From: Opeltia flavorubescens
Taxonomy: Eukaryota; Ascomycota; Lecanoromycetes; Teloschistales; Teloschistaceae
NCBI GenBank assembly: GCA_000442125.1
Contig: KE546974.1
Location: 1,054,001 to 1,118,000 of the forward strand
Direction of reading: 5' to 3'
Length of the DNA stretch: 64,000 nucleotides
Below are positions 13,701 through 24,900 of this stretch, piece after piece. The position numbers and the translations under genes were made by a program. Under the pieces are notes generated by a model. It was not told the DNA's origin. It saw nothing but the letters and a program-made list of their open reading frames with translations, and did no database searches. Position 1 is the stretch's first letter, and every line of letters begins with the position of its first letter.

Positions 13701-15812
13701 TTTATATTTTATATTTAATTCTTTATCTACCTTTAAACGCTATTAAAACGTAGATTAGGTATCCTTTATATAGAAATATTATTCGAATTTAAATATTCTC
13801 TTTTTTTAATTAATTTCTAGGTTATAATTCCTTAACTAAAAGCTCCCTAATACTATATTATAATTAGCTATAAATACGATATCGAATTAAAATTCCTTTT
13901 AATACCGGTTAATAATTATTTTTAATAGTAATATTTCTTCTATTATTTTTAATAATAATCCGCCGTCTATTACTGTATACGAATATAAAGTTTTCTTTTT
14001 AATATAAAGTAATTCTTTTTTTTTATTAAAGATTTTAATATATAATTTCCGGTTATATTTAAATTAATTATTATTTAAACTTTTTATAGTCTATTCTTTA
14101 TTATTACTATTATTAAATAAATAAAAGTATATACGTAGCTAGTTAAATATCGCTATTTAAAAGCTATTATTATATTATACTTTTTTAATTCCCCTTTTAC
14201 TAAAAAGTTTAGTTGTTTCCCGATTCGTTTTTTTAAGATAACGTCTAGTTAAAAATTCCTCGCTAATTTTATTAATATTATCTTTTATTATATTTATTAA
14301 AAGTTATATATTTATATTTTTCTTTTAATCGCGTATAATACTTTTATAGTTATTATAGAAAAAAGCCCGATTTATCTTTTAAAGAATAATAGATTCTATA
14401 ATAATTATTATAATAAAATTTCTAATTTAACTAATTATAGATATACTATTCTTTTAATAATATAGTATTTATACGTCGTAATATTAGTTTTAGGATAATT
14501 TTTTCTTTTTTAGTACTAGTCCCGATTTATATATTAAATAAGTTTATAATCTTCGTAGCTTCCTATTTTTATTATTTGTTTTAGGGGTATAATCGCGTAT
14601 CTATCTATTTATAATAGTTATTTTTATATTACTCGAATTTTTATTAGTAGTTTTTTTTAAATTTATAGGAATATAAAATTCTTAGTCGAGCTACGTGTAT
14701 ATTATAAAGGTTTTTTTTTTCTACTAATATTTAATAAACTCCTTTAATATTTACTTTATTAAAATTTATTCCGTTTTTTTAAATAGCCTATTCTAGTAAT
14801 TCCTTACTTTCTACTAGTAAGTAGTTATTATCCAAAGTAGCTTCTAAAGTATTAAAATCTTCCTTATAAATATCTTTATTATCGATTTCTATTTATCCTT
14901 TAAATTCTTTTTTTAACGTAGCGTTAAATTGTTAAAGTAATATTTTATTTTTTTAATAATCTCTCGCGAAATAGCCTAGTTTACTGTAGTTATAATACGT
15001 TTTAAAAGTTTATCTCCTGGTTCCTTTTTCCTTCCTTATTCTTTTAGGGTTTCTTCTTTTACTTCGTTAGATAGAGCCTAATTCTATAGATATAGATCTA
15101 TAATAGCTATCTATAGATCTAGTATTATTTTTATAGTAGCTTTTTTTTAAGAGTTAGTTTAAATAATGTCCTATACTATTTAACCGATTTTTATTAAAAT
15201 ATTTTTCTAATTATTATTCGTATAATTTATTATTAAGGTTAATAGCGATTTTTATAATATTATTAAATATTTTAATTACTTATCCGTCTTTTATAAGTTT
15301 ATTTTTTATATTATCCTTAAGTCCTTGTATAAATATAGTAATAAGGGCGTCGTCGTCCTATTTTATAGTAGGTAAATATTTTTAGAACTTTATAGTATAG
15401 TTTAATATTAAAGTCGTTTATTATAAATATTATATATATTATTCCGCGGTAGACTATTTATTAAATATTCTAAAGATTTTATATATTACTATTTTAAAAA
15501 CTAAAAATACGCTAAATATATATTCGGGATCCTCCCTTTCTTCTAGATATTTATCGAGTAATGGTTTTATTTAATATTAAACTCTTCCCTTTAAATATAA
15601 AGCGGCGAAAAGAATTTTTTTATTGTGTTATATTAGATAAAATACGAAGTATATTTTTAGCTAGATAAATTAGTCGTTTAATTTATATCGGTTCTTATTA
15701 AAGGTATTAGGCTTATTAACCTTAATTCCGAACTAGTTACTAGTTAGTATAGGAGTATTTAGGGTAAAAGTATTATATTAACCTAAAATAGATATCCTAA
15801 AGGTATTTAAAG
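10760..15812 (-). pseudogene. Element C gag-pol remnant
   Basis: This is a decayed Gypsy polyprotein read on the minus strand. From its 5' end: a gag zinc knuckle (14956-14997); RT at about 12600-13420 with LRLYIDYRKLNKIIVKNRY, MPFGLINAPVIY and an intact YLDDILVYSK active-site block; RNase H at about 12190-12560 with LRKLSPIKQNYNIYNKELL; and integrase at about 11000-11850 with a FIIKLLKSKDP...YNAILIIINRFIKY block and an IISNRDKLF block. The first integrase Asp now reads Asn (INR for DR). The RT catalytic Asp pair is retained. TAA and TAG stops sit at Gln and Trp positions. The minus strand just inside the 5' LTR begins ctttaaatacc, so no TGG-type primer site is visible. Confidence 0.88.
14956..14997 (-). 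other. Gag zinc knuckle of element C with all four ligands changed to Tyr
   Basis: The 14 minus-strand codons read YYNYSKLGYFARDY. The spacing matches the CX2CX4HX4C zinc knuckle of retroviral-type Gag, with Tyr at all four metal-ligand positions. TGC to TAC (Cys to Tyr) and CAC to TAC (His to Tyr) are the changes RIP would make on each strand. Confidence 0.82.
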
Positions 15813-16236
15813 TATTAAGTTCTATTTTAAAAGAATTAGTTCTTAAAGGGTTAGTTTTATTAGAAGTCTATAAATTTAAAATATAACGGGCGTTAATTAT
15901 TAAATCGTATAAAAAGGGATCGTTTTAATATTGTAGCTTAATTAGAAAGTAGAAATAATTAATAAATTAAATACGATATTTTAAAAGCGTCGTAGAAAAG
16001 ATTTATATATTTAATAAAATCTTTTTATATCGCCGCGTTAATACTATTACTATAATATTAACTTATTATCGCTATTACTGCGTCGATATTAATACTAAAA
16101 CGTCGTTCTATCGTCGCTATCGCTGCGTCGATACTAATACTAAGACGTCGTCCTATCGTCGCTGTAGGTAACCGTTCCTAGTACTACCTAGACGTATAGG
16201 TTTTATACCGAGCGGCTGCCTACTAGGCTCGTAACA
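15813..16236 (-). repeat. 5' LTR of element C
   Basis: This LTR is 424 bp, identical in length to 9804-10227. It is mutated at its left end (ttctattttaaaagaattag) and nearly unmutated at its right end (ggctgcctactaggctcgta), the reverse of the other LTR. It should carry the element promoter on the minus strand; no TATA box can be singled out in this composition. Confidence 0.92.
16035..16169 (+). repeat. Three 45-bp tandem units in element C LTR
   Basis: Units run 16035-16079, 16080-16124 and 16125-16169. The last two are nearly identical and GC-rich (gcgtcgatactaatactaag, then acgtcgtcctatcgtcgct). The first is more degenerate. They match the units at 10026-10160 in number and phase. Confidence 0.85.
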
Positions 16237-16241
16237 CCCGA

Positions 16242-18018
16242 ATTCTATTAATAATTAATCGATAGGTATATAAAAAAAACCGCTAGATTAGAATTAAAGA
16301 ATTTGTTAAAATTAATATAAAATTAAATAATATTATTATTAAATTATTATATTATAATATTAACGGGCTATACTACTTTAATAATAATAAACGAGGCCTA
16401 TATTTAGTAATACCCACGGATATAAAAAAGGAAGTATTCTAATTAGTATATAATAAACTAGGCTATTTTAAAAATATATATACGTATAAATATTTAATAA
16501 AAAGCTTTATAATATATAATATATTAATAAAACTATATAAATTTATTTATTATTGTATATAATATTAAATTAATTAAATATTTTGTTATCGCTTATATAA
16601 AGCTCTATAATTAATATTTAATCTAATAAAATCGTTTAATACGCTTATTATTAGTTTTATTTTTACCCTACTAAATTTATATAAAAAGTATAGCTATTAT
16701 ATATTAGTAATTAATAAATTTATTGAAATAGTTATTTATATACCTAAAAAAATTATTTAAAGCTATATATAATAGATTGAATAGCTATTAAATAGATTAA
16801 TAAAATTAAATTAGGGTATATTATAAGTAATAATTTTAAATTATAATAAAAAGTTTATAGATTAATTATAGTATTAAATATTTAAAATATTAAAAGTAAA
16901 TCTATAATATTTTATTATTTAATATTTATAAATTAAAAGTATATTAAAATAGTTTAATTAAACCGCTAAAACTATTATATACTATTATATTACTATAATA
17001 AATAATATTAAATTATAATTTACTATTTTTTTATAAATATTAATAATTTTTAAGAATTTTATAAACTATAGCTTTATATTTAAAATATCTAATTAAATAT
17101 TATTTAAATTTAAAATTTATAAAATATTAGATTTTTTATATATAATAAACTTTTAATAAACTATCTAAATAAAAGATACGATAAACTTTAAAATTCCCGT
17201 TAACGCTTTTTTTAAGGAACTAGCGATTTTTTTAGCTATAATATAGATAGTTTATTATTATANCCCGACTACTTTAAAAGCTAGCAAGCCTATAAACGTA
17301 TTTATAGTATAAAATACTATAGTACTAGTAATTATAGAAAAATACCGGTTTATATATATTAATACTAAAAATACTATTACTTTTACTATAATAAAAATAA
17401 AAAAATATTATAATATATACTATTAACTAGTTTTTTTTTAAATTAGCGATTTTATAAAAATATATTTATATTAAAGCTATAATATATTAAAATTTACTTT
17501 CAAAAAAATTAAATAATAGTAAATAAACCTTTTTAAATTATTAAATATATTAAATTATTAGCTTATTATTTAAAAGTTTTATTTACTATAAAAATCTATA
17601 ATATAATATTAATAATCTATTTAAAGCCTATTACCAACTTTAATAATAATTTTTACGAATACTATTAAATATTTATATCTCTAATTGTTATTAATAATAA
17701 TAAAAAATTTAAAATTAAATAAATCCTTTATAAATATTATATTTATAAAAATAAAAATTTTTCTATTTAATACTTTATTTATTAGGTTAATTATAAATCT
17801 AGAAATAATTAATAAATATTTAAATATTATTTAAATAATATTAAAATACTAGTAAAAAAGTATAAATACTCTTTTAATCTAGAATCAGCTTTAAATTATA
17901 ATAAAGCCGTTAATAATACTAATATTAATATTAAATAATAAAAATAAATTAAAAAGTCGTTTATTAGCAAGAAAAAGCCTATTATTAGAAATAAATAGTT
18001 TTATTTATTACAGGTATC
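16242..18018 (+). pseudogene. A1 pol second half (integrase and C-terminal region)
   Basis: This continues the A1 frame after element C. At 16360-16480 the translation reads GLYYFNNNKRGLYLVIPTDI and then VYNKLGYFK, the region leading into the integrase zinc-binding segment. The core at about 16655-16900 contains NKFIEIVIYIP and NYNKKFID blocks equivalent to the first and second catalytic Asp regions; both Asp now read Asn. From 17300 to 17900 a C-terminal stretch can be followed in both A1 and A2 but has no domain I recognise. One N lies at 17263. The same region is present at 18481-19555 (-), 47674-49000 (-) and 54240-56019 (+). Confidence 0.78.
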
Positions 18019-18223
18019 TATTATAGTTATATTATATAGATAAAAGGTTAATAAAATAAATAAAGCTAAATAGCTACTATAACTTAAAAAAAACTTTTTA
18101 AATATATTTATCTAGTTAAATTTAGCGCCTTTTAATATCTATATTTATTTAGTTATATATTTTACAAATAAATTATTCTTTACTTTTAATATAATACTAT
18201 TACCCTATACTTATTATATAATA
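18019..18223 (+). repeat. 3' LTR of A1
   Basis: This 205-bp LTR is strongly RIP-mutated compared with the 5' LTR (tattatagttatattatat against tattgcggctataccgtat) but keeps tttagcgcctttt. It is followed by the target repeat aaaaa. Confidence 0.85.
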
Positions 18224-18228
18224 AAAAA

Positions 18229-18270
18229 TAAATATATTACTTTTATATATTACTAGTACTATAATTTTAA
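18229..18270. other. Pre-insertion host DNA between A1 and A2
   Basis: These 42 bases lie between the target duplications of A1 (18224-18228) and A2 (18271-18275). They are the only sequence here that belongs to neither element. They are AT-rich with nothing recognisable. Confidence 0.7.
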
Positions 18271-18275
18271 TATAT

Positions 18276-18480
18276 AATTATATAGTAGGTTTAAAGTAAT
18301 AGTATTATATTAAAGATAAGGAATTATTTATTTATAGAATTTATAATTAAATAAATATAAGCGCTAAAAGGCGCTAAATCCAACTAGGTATATATATTTA
18401 AAAGGCCGTTTTTAAATTATAATAGCTATTTAATTCTATTTATCTTATTAGCTTTCTATTTATATAGTATAATTGTAATA
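18276..18480 (-). repeat. 3' LTR of A2
   Basis: This 205-bp LTR is the inverse of 18019-18223, with taagcgctaaaaggcgctaaa as the inverted core motif. Its outer end is preceded by the target repeat tatat. Confidence 0.85.
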
Positions 18481-19555
18481 GATACTAGTAATAAATAAAG
18501 CTATTAGCCTTTAATAATAGGCTTTTCCTTATTAATAAACGGCTTTTTAGCTTATTTCTACTACTTAATACTAGTATTAATATTATTAACGGCTTTATTA
18601 TAGTTTAAAGCTAATTTTAGATTAAAATAATATTCGAATATTTATTAATTATCTTGAAATCTATAATTAATTTAATAAATAAAATATTAAAAAAAAACCT
18701 TTATTTTTATAAATATAGCGTTTATAAAGGATTAATTTAATTTTAAACTTTTTATTACTATTAATAATAACTAGGAATATAGGTATATAATAGCGTTAAT
18801 AGGGATTATTATTAAAGTTAATAATAAACTTTAAATATATTATTAATATTATATTATAGATTTTTATAATAGATAATAGTTTTAAATAATAGGCTAATAA
18901 TTTATTATATTTAATAATTTTAAAAAAGCTTATTAGCTATTATTTAATTTTTTTTAAAATAAGTTTTAATATATTATAGCTTTAATATAAATATATTTTT
19001 ATAAAATTATAAACTTTAAAATAAACTAGTTAGTAATATATATTATAATATTCTTTTACTTTTATTATAATAAAAATAATAGTATTTTTAATATTAATAT
19101 ATATAGGTCAATATTTTTCTATAATTATTAATATTATAGTATTCTATATTATAAATATATTCGCGGGTTTACTAGCCTTTAAAATAGTAAAATTATAGTA
19201 ATAAATTATCCGTATTATAGTTAAAAAAATAATAAATTTTTTAATAAAAATATTAATAGAAATTCTAAAGCCTATAATATCTTTTAATTAAATAATTTAT
19301 TTAAAATTTAATAGATATAAAAGATTTAATATTTTATAAGTTCTAAATTAAAATAATATTTAATTAGATATTTTAAATTTAAAGCTATAATTTATAAAAT
19401 TATTAAAAGCTATTAATATTGATAAAAAAAAACTATAATTTAAAATTATTTAATAGAATAATATAATAATATATAATAAATTCAGCGGTTTAATTAAATT
19501 ATTTTAATATATTACTAATTTATAGATATTAGATAGTAAAATATTATAAATCTAC
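18481..19555 (-). pseudogene. A2 pol C-terminal part
   Basis: This is the inverse counterpart of 17230-18018: 18481-18560 mirrors 17941-18018, and 19060-19200 mirrors the segment around 17260-17400. It is the region after the integrase core of family A, without a recognised domain. The frame is interrupted at 19555 by element B and continues at 27175. Confidence 0.72.
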
Positions 19556-19812
19556 TATAAAAAGGATGCAATAGCAGGGAAACTGTATAGAAGTATAGGC
19601 AATAATCTGGCGTTCTACTATCGTATATACGGAGCTATATATAGAGAATATATATATATTAATATCTAGAGAGCTATAAATATTANNNGGAATTCNTTTA
19701 ACTATATANGCCNCCTTTNCTACTAGTATAATATAGCGATATAATATTTTAGCCGAAGCTATATAACGGCTTTATAATATTATAATAAGCTAAATTATTA
19801 CTAACTATAATA
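19556..19812 (-). repeat. 3' LTR of element B
   Basis: This 257-bp LTR begins tataaaaaggatgcaatagc and is less mutated than its partner over the first 70 bases. It carries N bases at 19686-19688, 19696, 19709, 19713 and 19719. Read on the minus strand it starts tattatagttag, consistent with ancestral TGTT. Confidence 0.87.
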
Positions 19813-19826
19813 ATATCCCCTTTCTT
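19813..19826 (-). promoter_or_regulatory. Polypurine tract of element B
   Basis: On the minus strand this reads aagaaaggggatat and abuts the 3' LTR. Its survival with a G run marks the element's orientation independently of the coding domains. Confidence 0.75.
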
Positions 19827-21990
19827 ATAATAGTATCCTTATTATTTTATAATTAGGCGATATATATACGATAAATAGTTAAGCCCTTTATATAAAGCGC
19901 GCGTACTTAAATACGTATTAGTTAAATTAATAACTTAAAGGTATATAACGCTAATATATATTTATATATAAAACGTCTTATTATTATATATAAGATATAT
20001 AAATAACTTTATTTTATATATTAAGGATTATTCGATATTAATATTAGTATTAGTTATTATATTATAATATATTATTAATATACTTTAATATTTATTAATT
20101 ATTTATATTAAAACGTATTTATAAAAATTAATATTATTTAATAGTTCTACTTAATAGTTATACTATACTATAATAATTATAAATAATTAAAACTATTAAA
20201 TTTTAAATAATTTAATTTATATTATTAATATTATAAATCTTGTATTAAATAATATAATTCTATTTTTTACTTATAAATATATAATAAACGTTTTTTCTTT
20301 AATATAAATCTATTCTTTAATTTAAATTTTTATTATTTTTATTATATTTTATTTTTATCTATTAGTTCTATTTTTTTATAAACCTTTTCTAACTTTTATA
20401 TCTTTTATTATAGATTTTAAAGCTTCTAAAACTTCTATAATTAAAAAGATTCTCTAGAATATATAGGCGCCCGATACTTTAATATTATTAAGTATTCTAA
20501 TTTTATAGAAGAATTATTATTGTTAATATATTAAAGCTAGTATTATAATATATATTATTTATTTAATACTACTATTTAATAATTTTTAATAAAAAATAGT
20601 TAAAGAATAATTTTACTATTTATTATACTTTTATCTATTATATAAAACCTAGCGTCGATTTTAAATATTATACGCGTTATTTTAAATTTTAAAAAAAATA
20701 TAAACTAGTATATTAAGTTTATATATCGCGGTAGTTTTTTTAATCTATATAAATCTTTTAAAAATTTATTTTAATAGTTAATAAAATAATTTTTACTACT
20801 ATTACTATTAATATTACTAATAAAAATAAGAAATAATATATTATATACCGCTCGCGTACTATTATCTTTTTTAGCTATAAATAAATCGAAGTTTAAAAAA
20901 AAGTTAAAATATAGTAAAAAAAGACTATTAATATTTTTAATATTATTAAAACTATTTATATTTTAAAAAAATCGATTAATATAAATATTAATATAATATA
21001 TTTTATTATATATTTATTCTTTTTATATAACTTCGCGCGCTAATTTTATATTAAAACCGCTTAAATTCTTTAATTATTAAAAAGGAATAGTTAAATTTAA
21101 CTAGAAAAAATAATTTTTCTTCTATTAATAAAAGCGAGATAAAAGAAAATAATATTATTATATAGTTTTATATTTATTTAATACTTTATATCTATTTTTA
21201 ATATTTATTTTTATATATTTATTCTTATATTTTATTTTTAAACCTATATTATTTTTAAATAATTATAGTTTTAAAGTCTATATTTTAATAAAACCTCTCT
21301 TTAATTTTAACCTTTTTTAATAGTATACTTTATAATATATATTTTCTAATATATATTCTACTAATAAGCTTTAGTAATTATATAAAGTTTTATTTTTATT
21401 ACTACTTTATATTTCTAATATAATTTATTACTTTATTTATTACTTTATTTATACGTTTATATATAGTTTAATTATANTTTATTNTNNTTTTTTANCTCNT
21501 TTTTAAAAAGNCCTTTTTACTATTATTTAGTAGTTTTTTAAAATATATATAATAAAAGTCCTTTATATACTTATTAACTCCCGATATTTCTTTAATATTA
21601 AATTAGTTATTATTTTTAAAGCTATAATTAAATTATTTTATTAGATATTATAATTTTTTATAGTACTATTTTAAATTAAATACTTCTTTTATTTTATATT
21701 ATTTTTTATTATCGATAAATAAGAGTAGTAGATTTTTTTTATCTTTTTTTTCTACTATTATATATAGTTTAAAAAAAAAGATATAAAAAATAAAATAGAT
21801 ATAACTTACTATTACTAGAAATTTTAGGCGGTATAATTATAAATTTATTAGTTCTATTATTTTAAAAGGTTTATAAAATTTATAATCTAGTTTTTTTAAT
21901 AATCTTTTTATTTTAATATTATATCTATTTAATTATATTATATTACTAGTTGTAAAGGATTTTATAGAATATTTTTAATTATAATATTTA
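19827..21990. other. Element B 3' region, no gene recognised
   Basis: This lies between the integrase end of element B and its 3' LTR. I saw no confident domain on the minus strand. On the plus strand, 20870-20960 reads as a short Lys-rich stretch (SKFKKKLKYSKKRLLIFLI), which could be an antisense frame like that in element C, but it is weak. Ambiguous bases cluster at 21477-21511. The stretch is otherwise AT-rich. Confidence 0.4.
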
Positions 21991-24900
21991 AATTATTTTT
22001 TTATTATTACTTTCTATTAGTTTTTAAATTAAATATATATATATATATATTTTTTAATATATTAACGCGTTTTAAATATATTACCTTCGATATTATTAAT
22101 TTAAATATTATTTTTTAGATTAAAATATTTACTAATAGCGGTAAAAAATAATATTATATTAATAAAAGTATATTTATTATTATTATATATAAATTTTATA
22201 AAAAGTAACTATTTATTTTAATTATCCTAATTATAGTTAATAAAGCCCTTTAAAAATTATTCTAGAATTTAGTTTTATTATTTAATTTACCCGTTAATTT
22301 ACGGATAAAAAACGGTATTTAAATAACGTTTAATTTTTAAATAATAGTAAAAAGTAGACTAAAACTATAAGATAAAAAAAGTTCTATAATTAAAGACTAG
22401 TAATTTAAGTATACTATAACAGCTATATATTTTATTAATAAAGATATCCGCTAGCTCTTCTATAATTATAGTTATTTAATATAAAATATATATAGCGAGC
22501 TTTATATAGTAGTCGACTATTATAAAAATCGAATTATATATAACGAGGAAGCATTTATATAAAAGTAGATTAGTAATAAAATCTATAATTAGATCGTTAA
22601 ATAATTTTAGAAGTTTTTTTAATAGTTATATTTTATTATATAATTTATATTTTATAGATTTTACCCGATAGTATATATTATAAATATATATATAGTATTT
22701 AATATTTTTTACTATATTTAATTAAAAATATTTTTAGTAAATAAACTTTAATATTCTTTTATAATTAAAATAACCTATTATAAAACTATTATAATTATAT
22801 TTAAAGGCTCTTTACTTAATTATATTAAAAAATAGATACTATTTTTTATTATAATAAAGTAATTTTTAGTTTTAATACTATTTATAACCTTTATTAAATT
22901 ATTCTAGCGCTATATAAATACTTAATAAATTATTAAATAACCTTTTTTTTAAAAATACTAATTTTCTAACTATATTATTAAACTTTAAAAACCTTTCTAT
23001 AATATAATAAAAGGATAGCGGAAATATATTATATATATTTTTTAAAGCTATTTTTTTAATAATTTATCGCTTTAATTATAGATTTTTAAAATTATTAAAA
23101 TTATTTAGAGAAATCGATTAAATATTATTATATATAGTAATATTAAATTTATAAAAAGCTTTTAATTTTTTATATATTTTAGAACTACGAGTTTTTACTA
23201 ATATCTACTTCTTTTTTATTTTAAAAAACTTTTTTTTAACTATAAAAAGCGGAGTTAACGCCTTTATATTATTTTTTAAAGTATTTTTATCTCTTTTTTT
23301 TACTAATATTAAAGGTATCCCCTAATTATAAAAAAATATAAACGACGTAATATTATTACGCTTCCTTATATAAATATTAAATACGCGACCCTTTATTAAA
23401 AATTTATACTTAAAAGTATTTTTTAAAAGCTCGTCTTTTTTATTAAAAATATTAGCCTTTACCTTTTTCGCTATATAATATATTACTACCGCTTTTTAAA
23501 TATTTTTAATAGTAGTTTTAATATTTTTAAATAATTTTTAAAAATTTTTTTAAATATCTCTAAAATTAATTAACGATATTTTATTATTAAAATAATTCTT
23601 TTTATTTTTTTCTAATAATTTTTTAATATTATTTAAAATTTTTTATAAACTTTTAAATTTATTTTTATTTTCTTTTATAAAAGTTTTAAATAAGTAGTAC
23701 TAGATCTTTAAAGAATTTATATTTAATTTTATACTTTTTTTAATATTTTTTTAAAATTCTTTAAAATATAAAGTTGAATAGATATACTTCTAGTCTAGAA
23801 TACTAAAAGCGGCGTAAATTTTAAGCGTTTTATAATCGCTTTTCTATAATATTATATTGATAGAATTTAGTTTACCTAATTTATACTTTAGGTTTAGATC
23901 TAGCCTAGCTAGCCGTTTCTATTATCTAACGTTTTTATAGCTAAACTCCTTTTTTATAAAAAAATTATAAAAATTTATATAATTAATAATAACCTTTATT
24001 TTATAAAAAGTTTTTTTAATATAATATTACTACTACTTATAAATATAAATAATAACTAATATTTTTAAATTTCTAATACTATAATTACGCTTAACTATCG
24101 TTTTCTTCTAGAATTAATAGGCGATAAAATACTAGCGGATTTATATACCGGTATTAAAGAACTATAAAATAATTATTAAAATAATATACTTTAAAACGTC
24201 TATTTTAATATAAATTTAAAATATAAAATCGAATTATTATAAAATAAGCGCTATTATAAAATATTCCTTTAATATTTTAAACGCGCTAGTTACTTTTTTA
24301 ATTAAAATAAATTTAATATTAAACTTTTTTTTATTACCGCTTTTTAATAGCGATATTAGTAGTAGTACTATTTATAAAAATACTTTAATAAAATATCGGT
24401 AAAAGTTTATAAATCTAAAAAAATACTATATATCGCGGTATAATTTTAAAAGGAGCTAATTCTTTATATATTTAATACGGGACTTTTTTATTGTAATATT
24501 ATTAAAATAAATAATAAATTTTATAAATCTAATTTTATATATATTAAATAAATACTTTTCTAATTTAATATATAGCCTATATTATAATAGCCTCGCGAGG
24601 ATTTTTTATATATATATTAAGTACTCGGCTTTATTTTTAGAGTAGACTAGTAAATTATTTATATATATTATAATAAAAAGGTCTAAAAAATTTTTAAAAA
24701 TATTATTAATATATATTTAAAAGATAGTCGGAGTATTTATTAAACTAAATAATATAATATAATATTCGAAATGGCCGTAATAAATGCAGAAAATTATTTT
24801 CCATTTATCGCTCTTCCGGATCCTAATACGATAGTAGGTATTCCGGATATCGATTCTTAATAGTAACCCGGTTTAGCCCCCGATAATCGATATAAAAGCG

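Larger units (their letters stand above)
9804..16236 (-). mobile_element. Full-length Ty3/Gypsy element C inserted in A1
   Basis: Two LTRs of exactly 424 bp (9804-10227 and 15813-16236) bound a 6433-bp element flanked by the 5-bp repeat cccga (9799-9803 and 16237-16241). The LTR ends are tattaag...gtaaca, consistent with ancestral TGTTA...TAACA. Zinc-knuckle gag, RT, RNase H and integrase read on the minus strand in Gypsy order. A polypurine tract sits just inside the left LTR, confirming the orientation. The insertion lies between RNase H and integrase of A1, and the A1 frame resumes on the far side. Confidence 0.93.
4610..18223 (+). mobile_element. Full-length Ty3/Gypsy element A1, interrupted by element C
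   Basis: Two 205-bp LTRs (4610-4814 and 18019-18223) in the same orientation bound the element. Both start tatt and end ataata, consistent with ancestral TGTT...AACA ends. The 5-bp direct repeat aaaaa flanks it (4605-4609 and 18224-18228). RT, RNase H and integrase occur in Gypsy order on the plus strand. Removing element C and one copy of its target duplication leaves about 7.18 kb, close to the 7.13 kb of A2 after its own insertions are removed. All coding capacity is lost. Confidence 0.85.
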
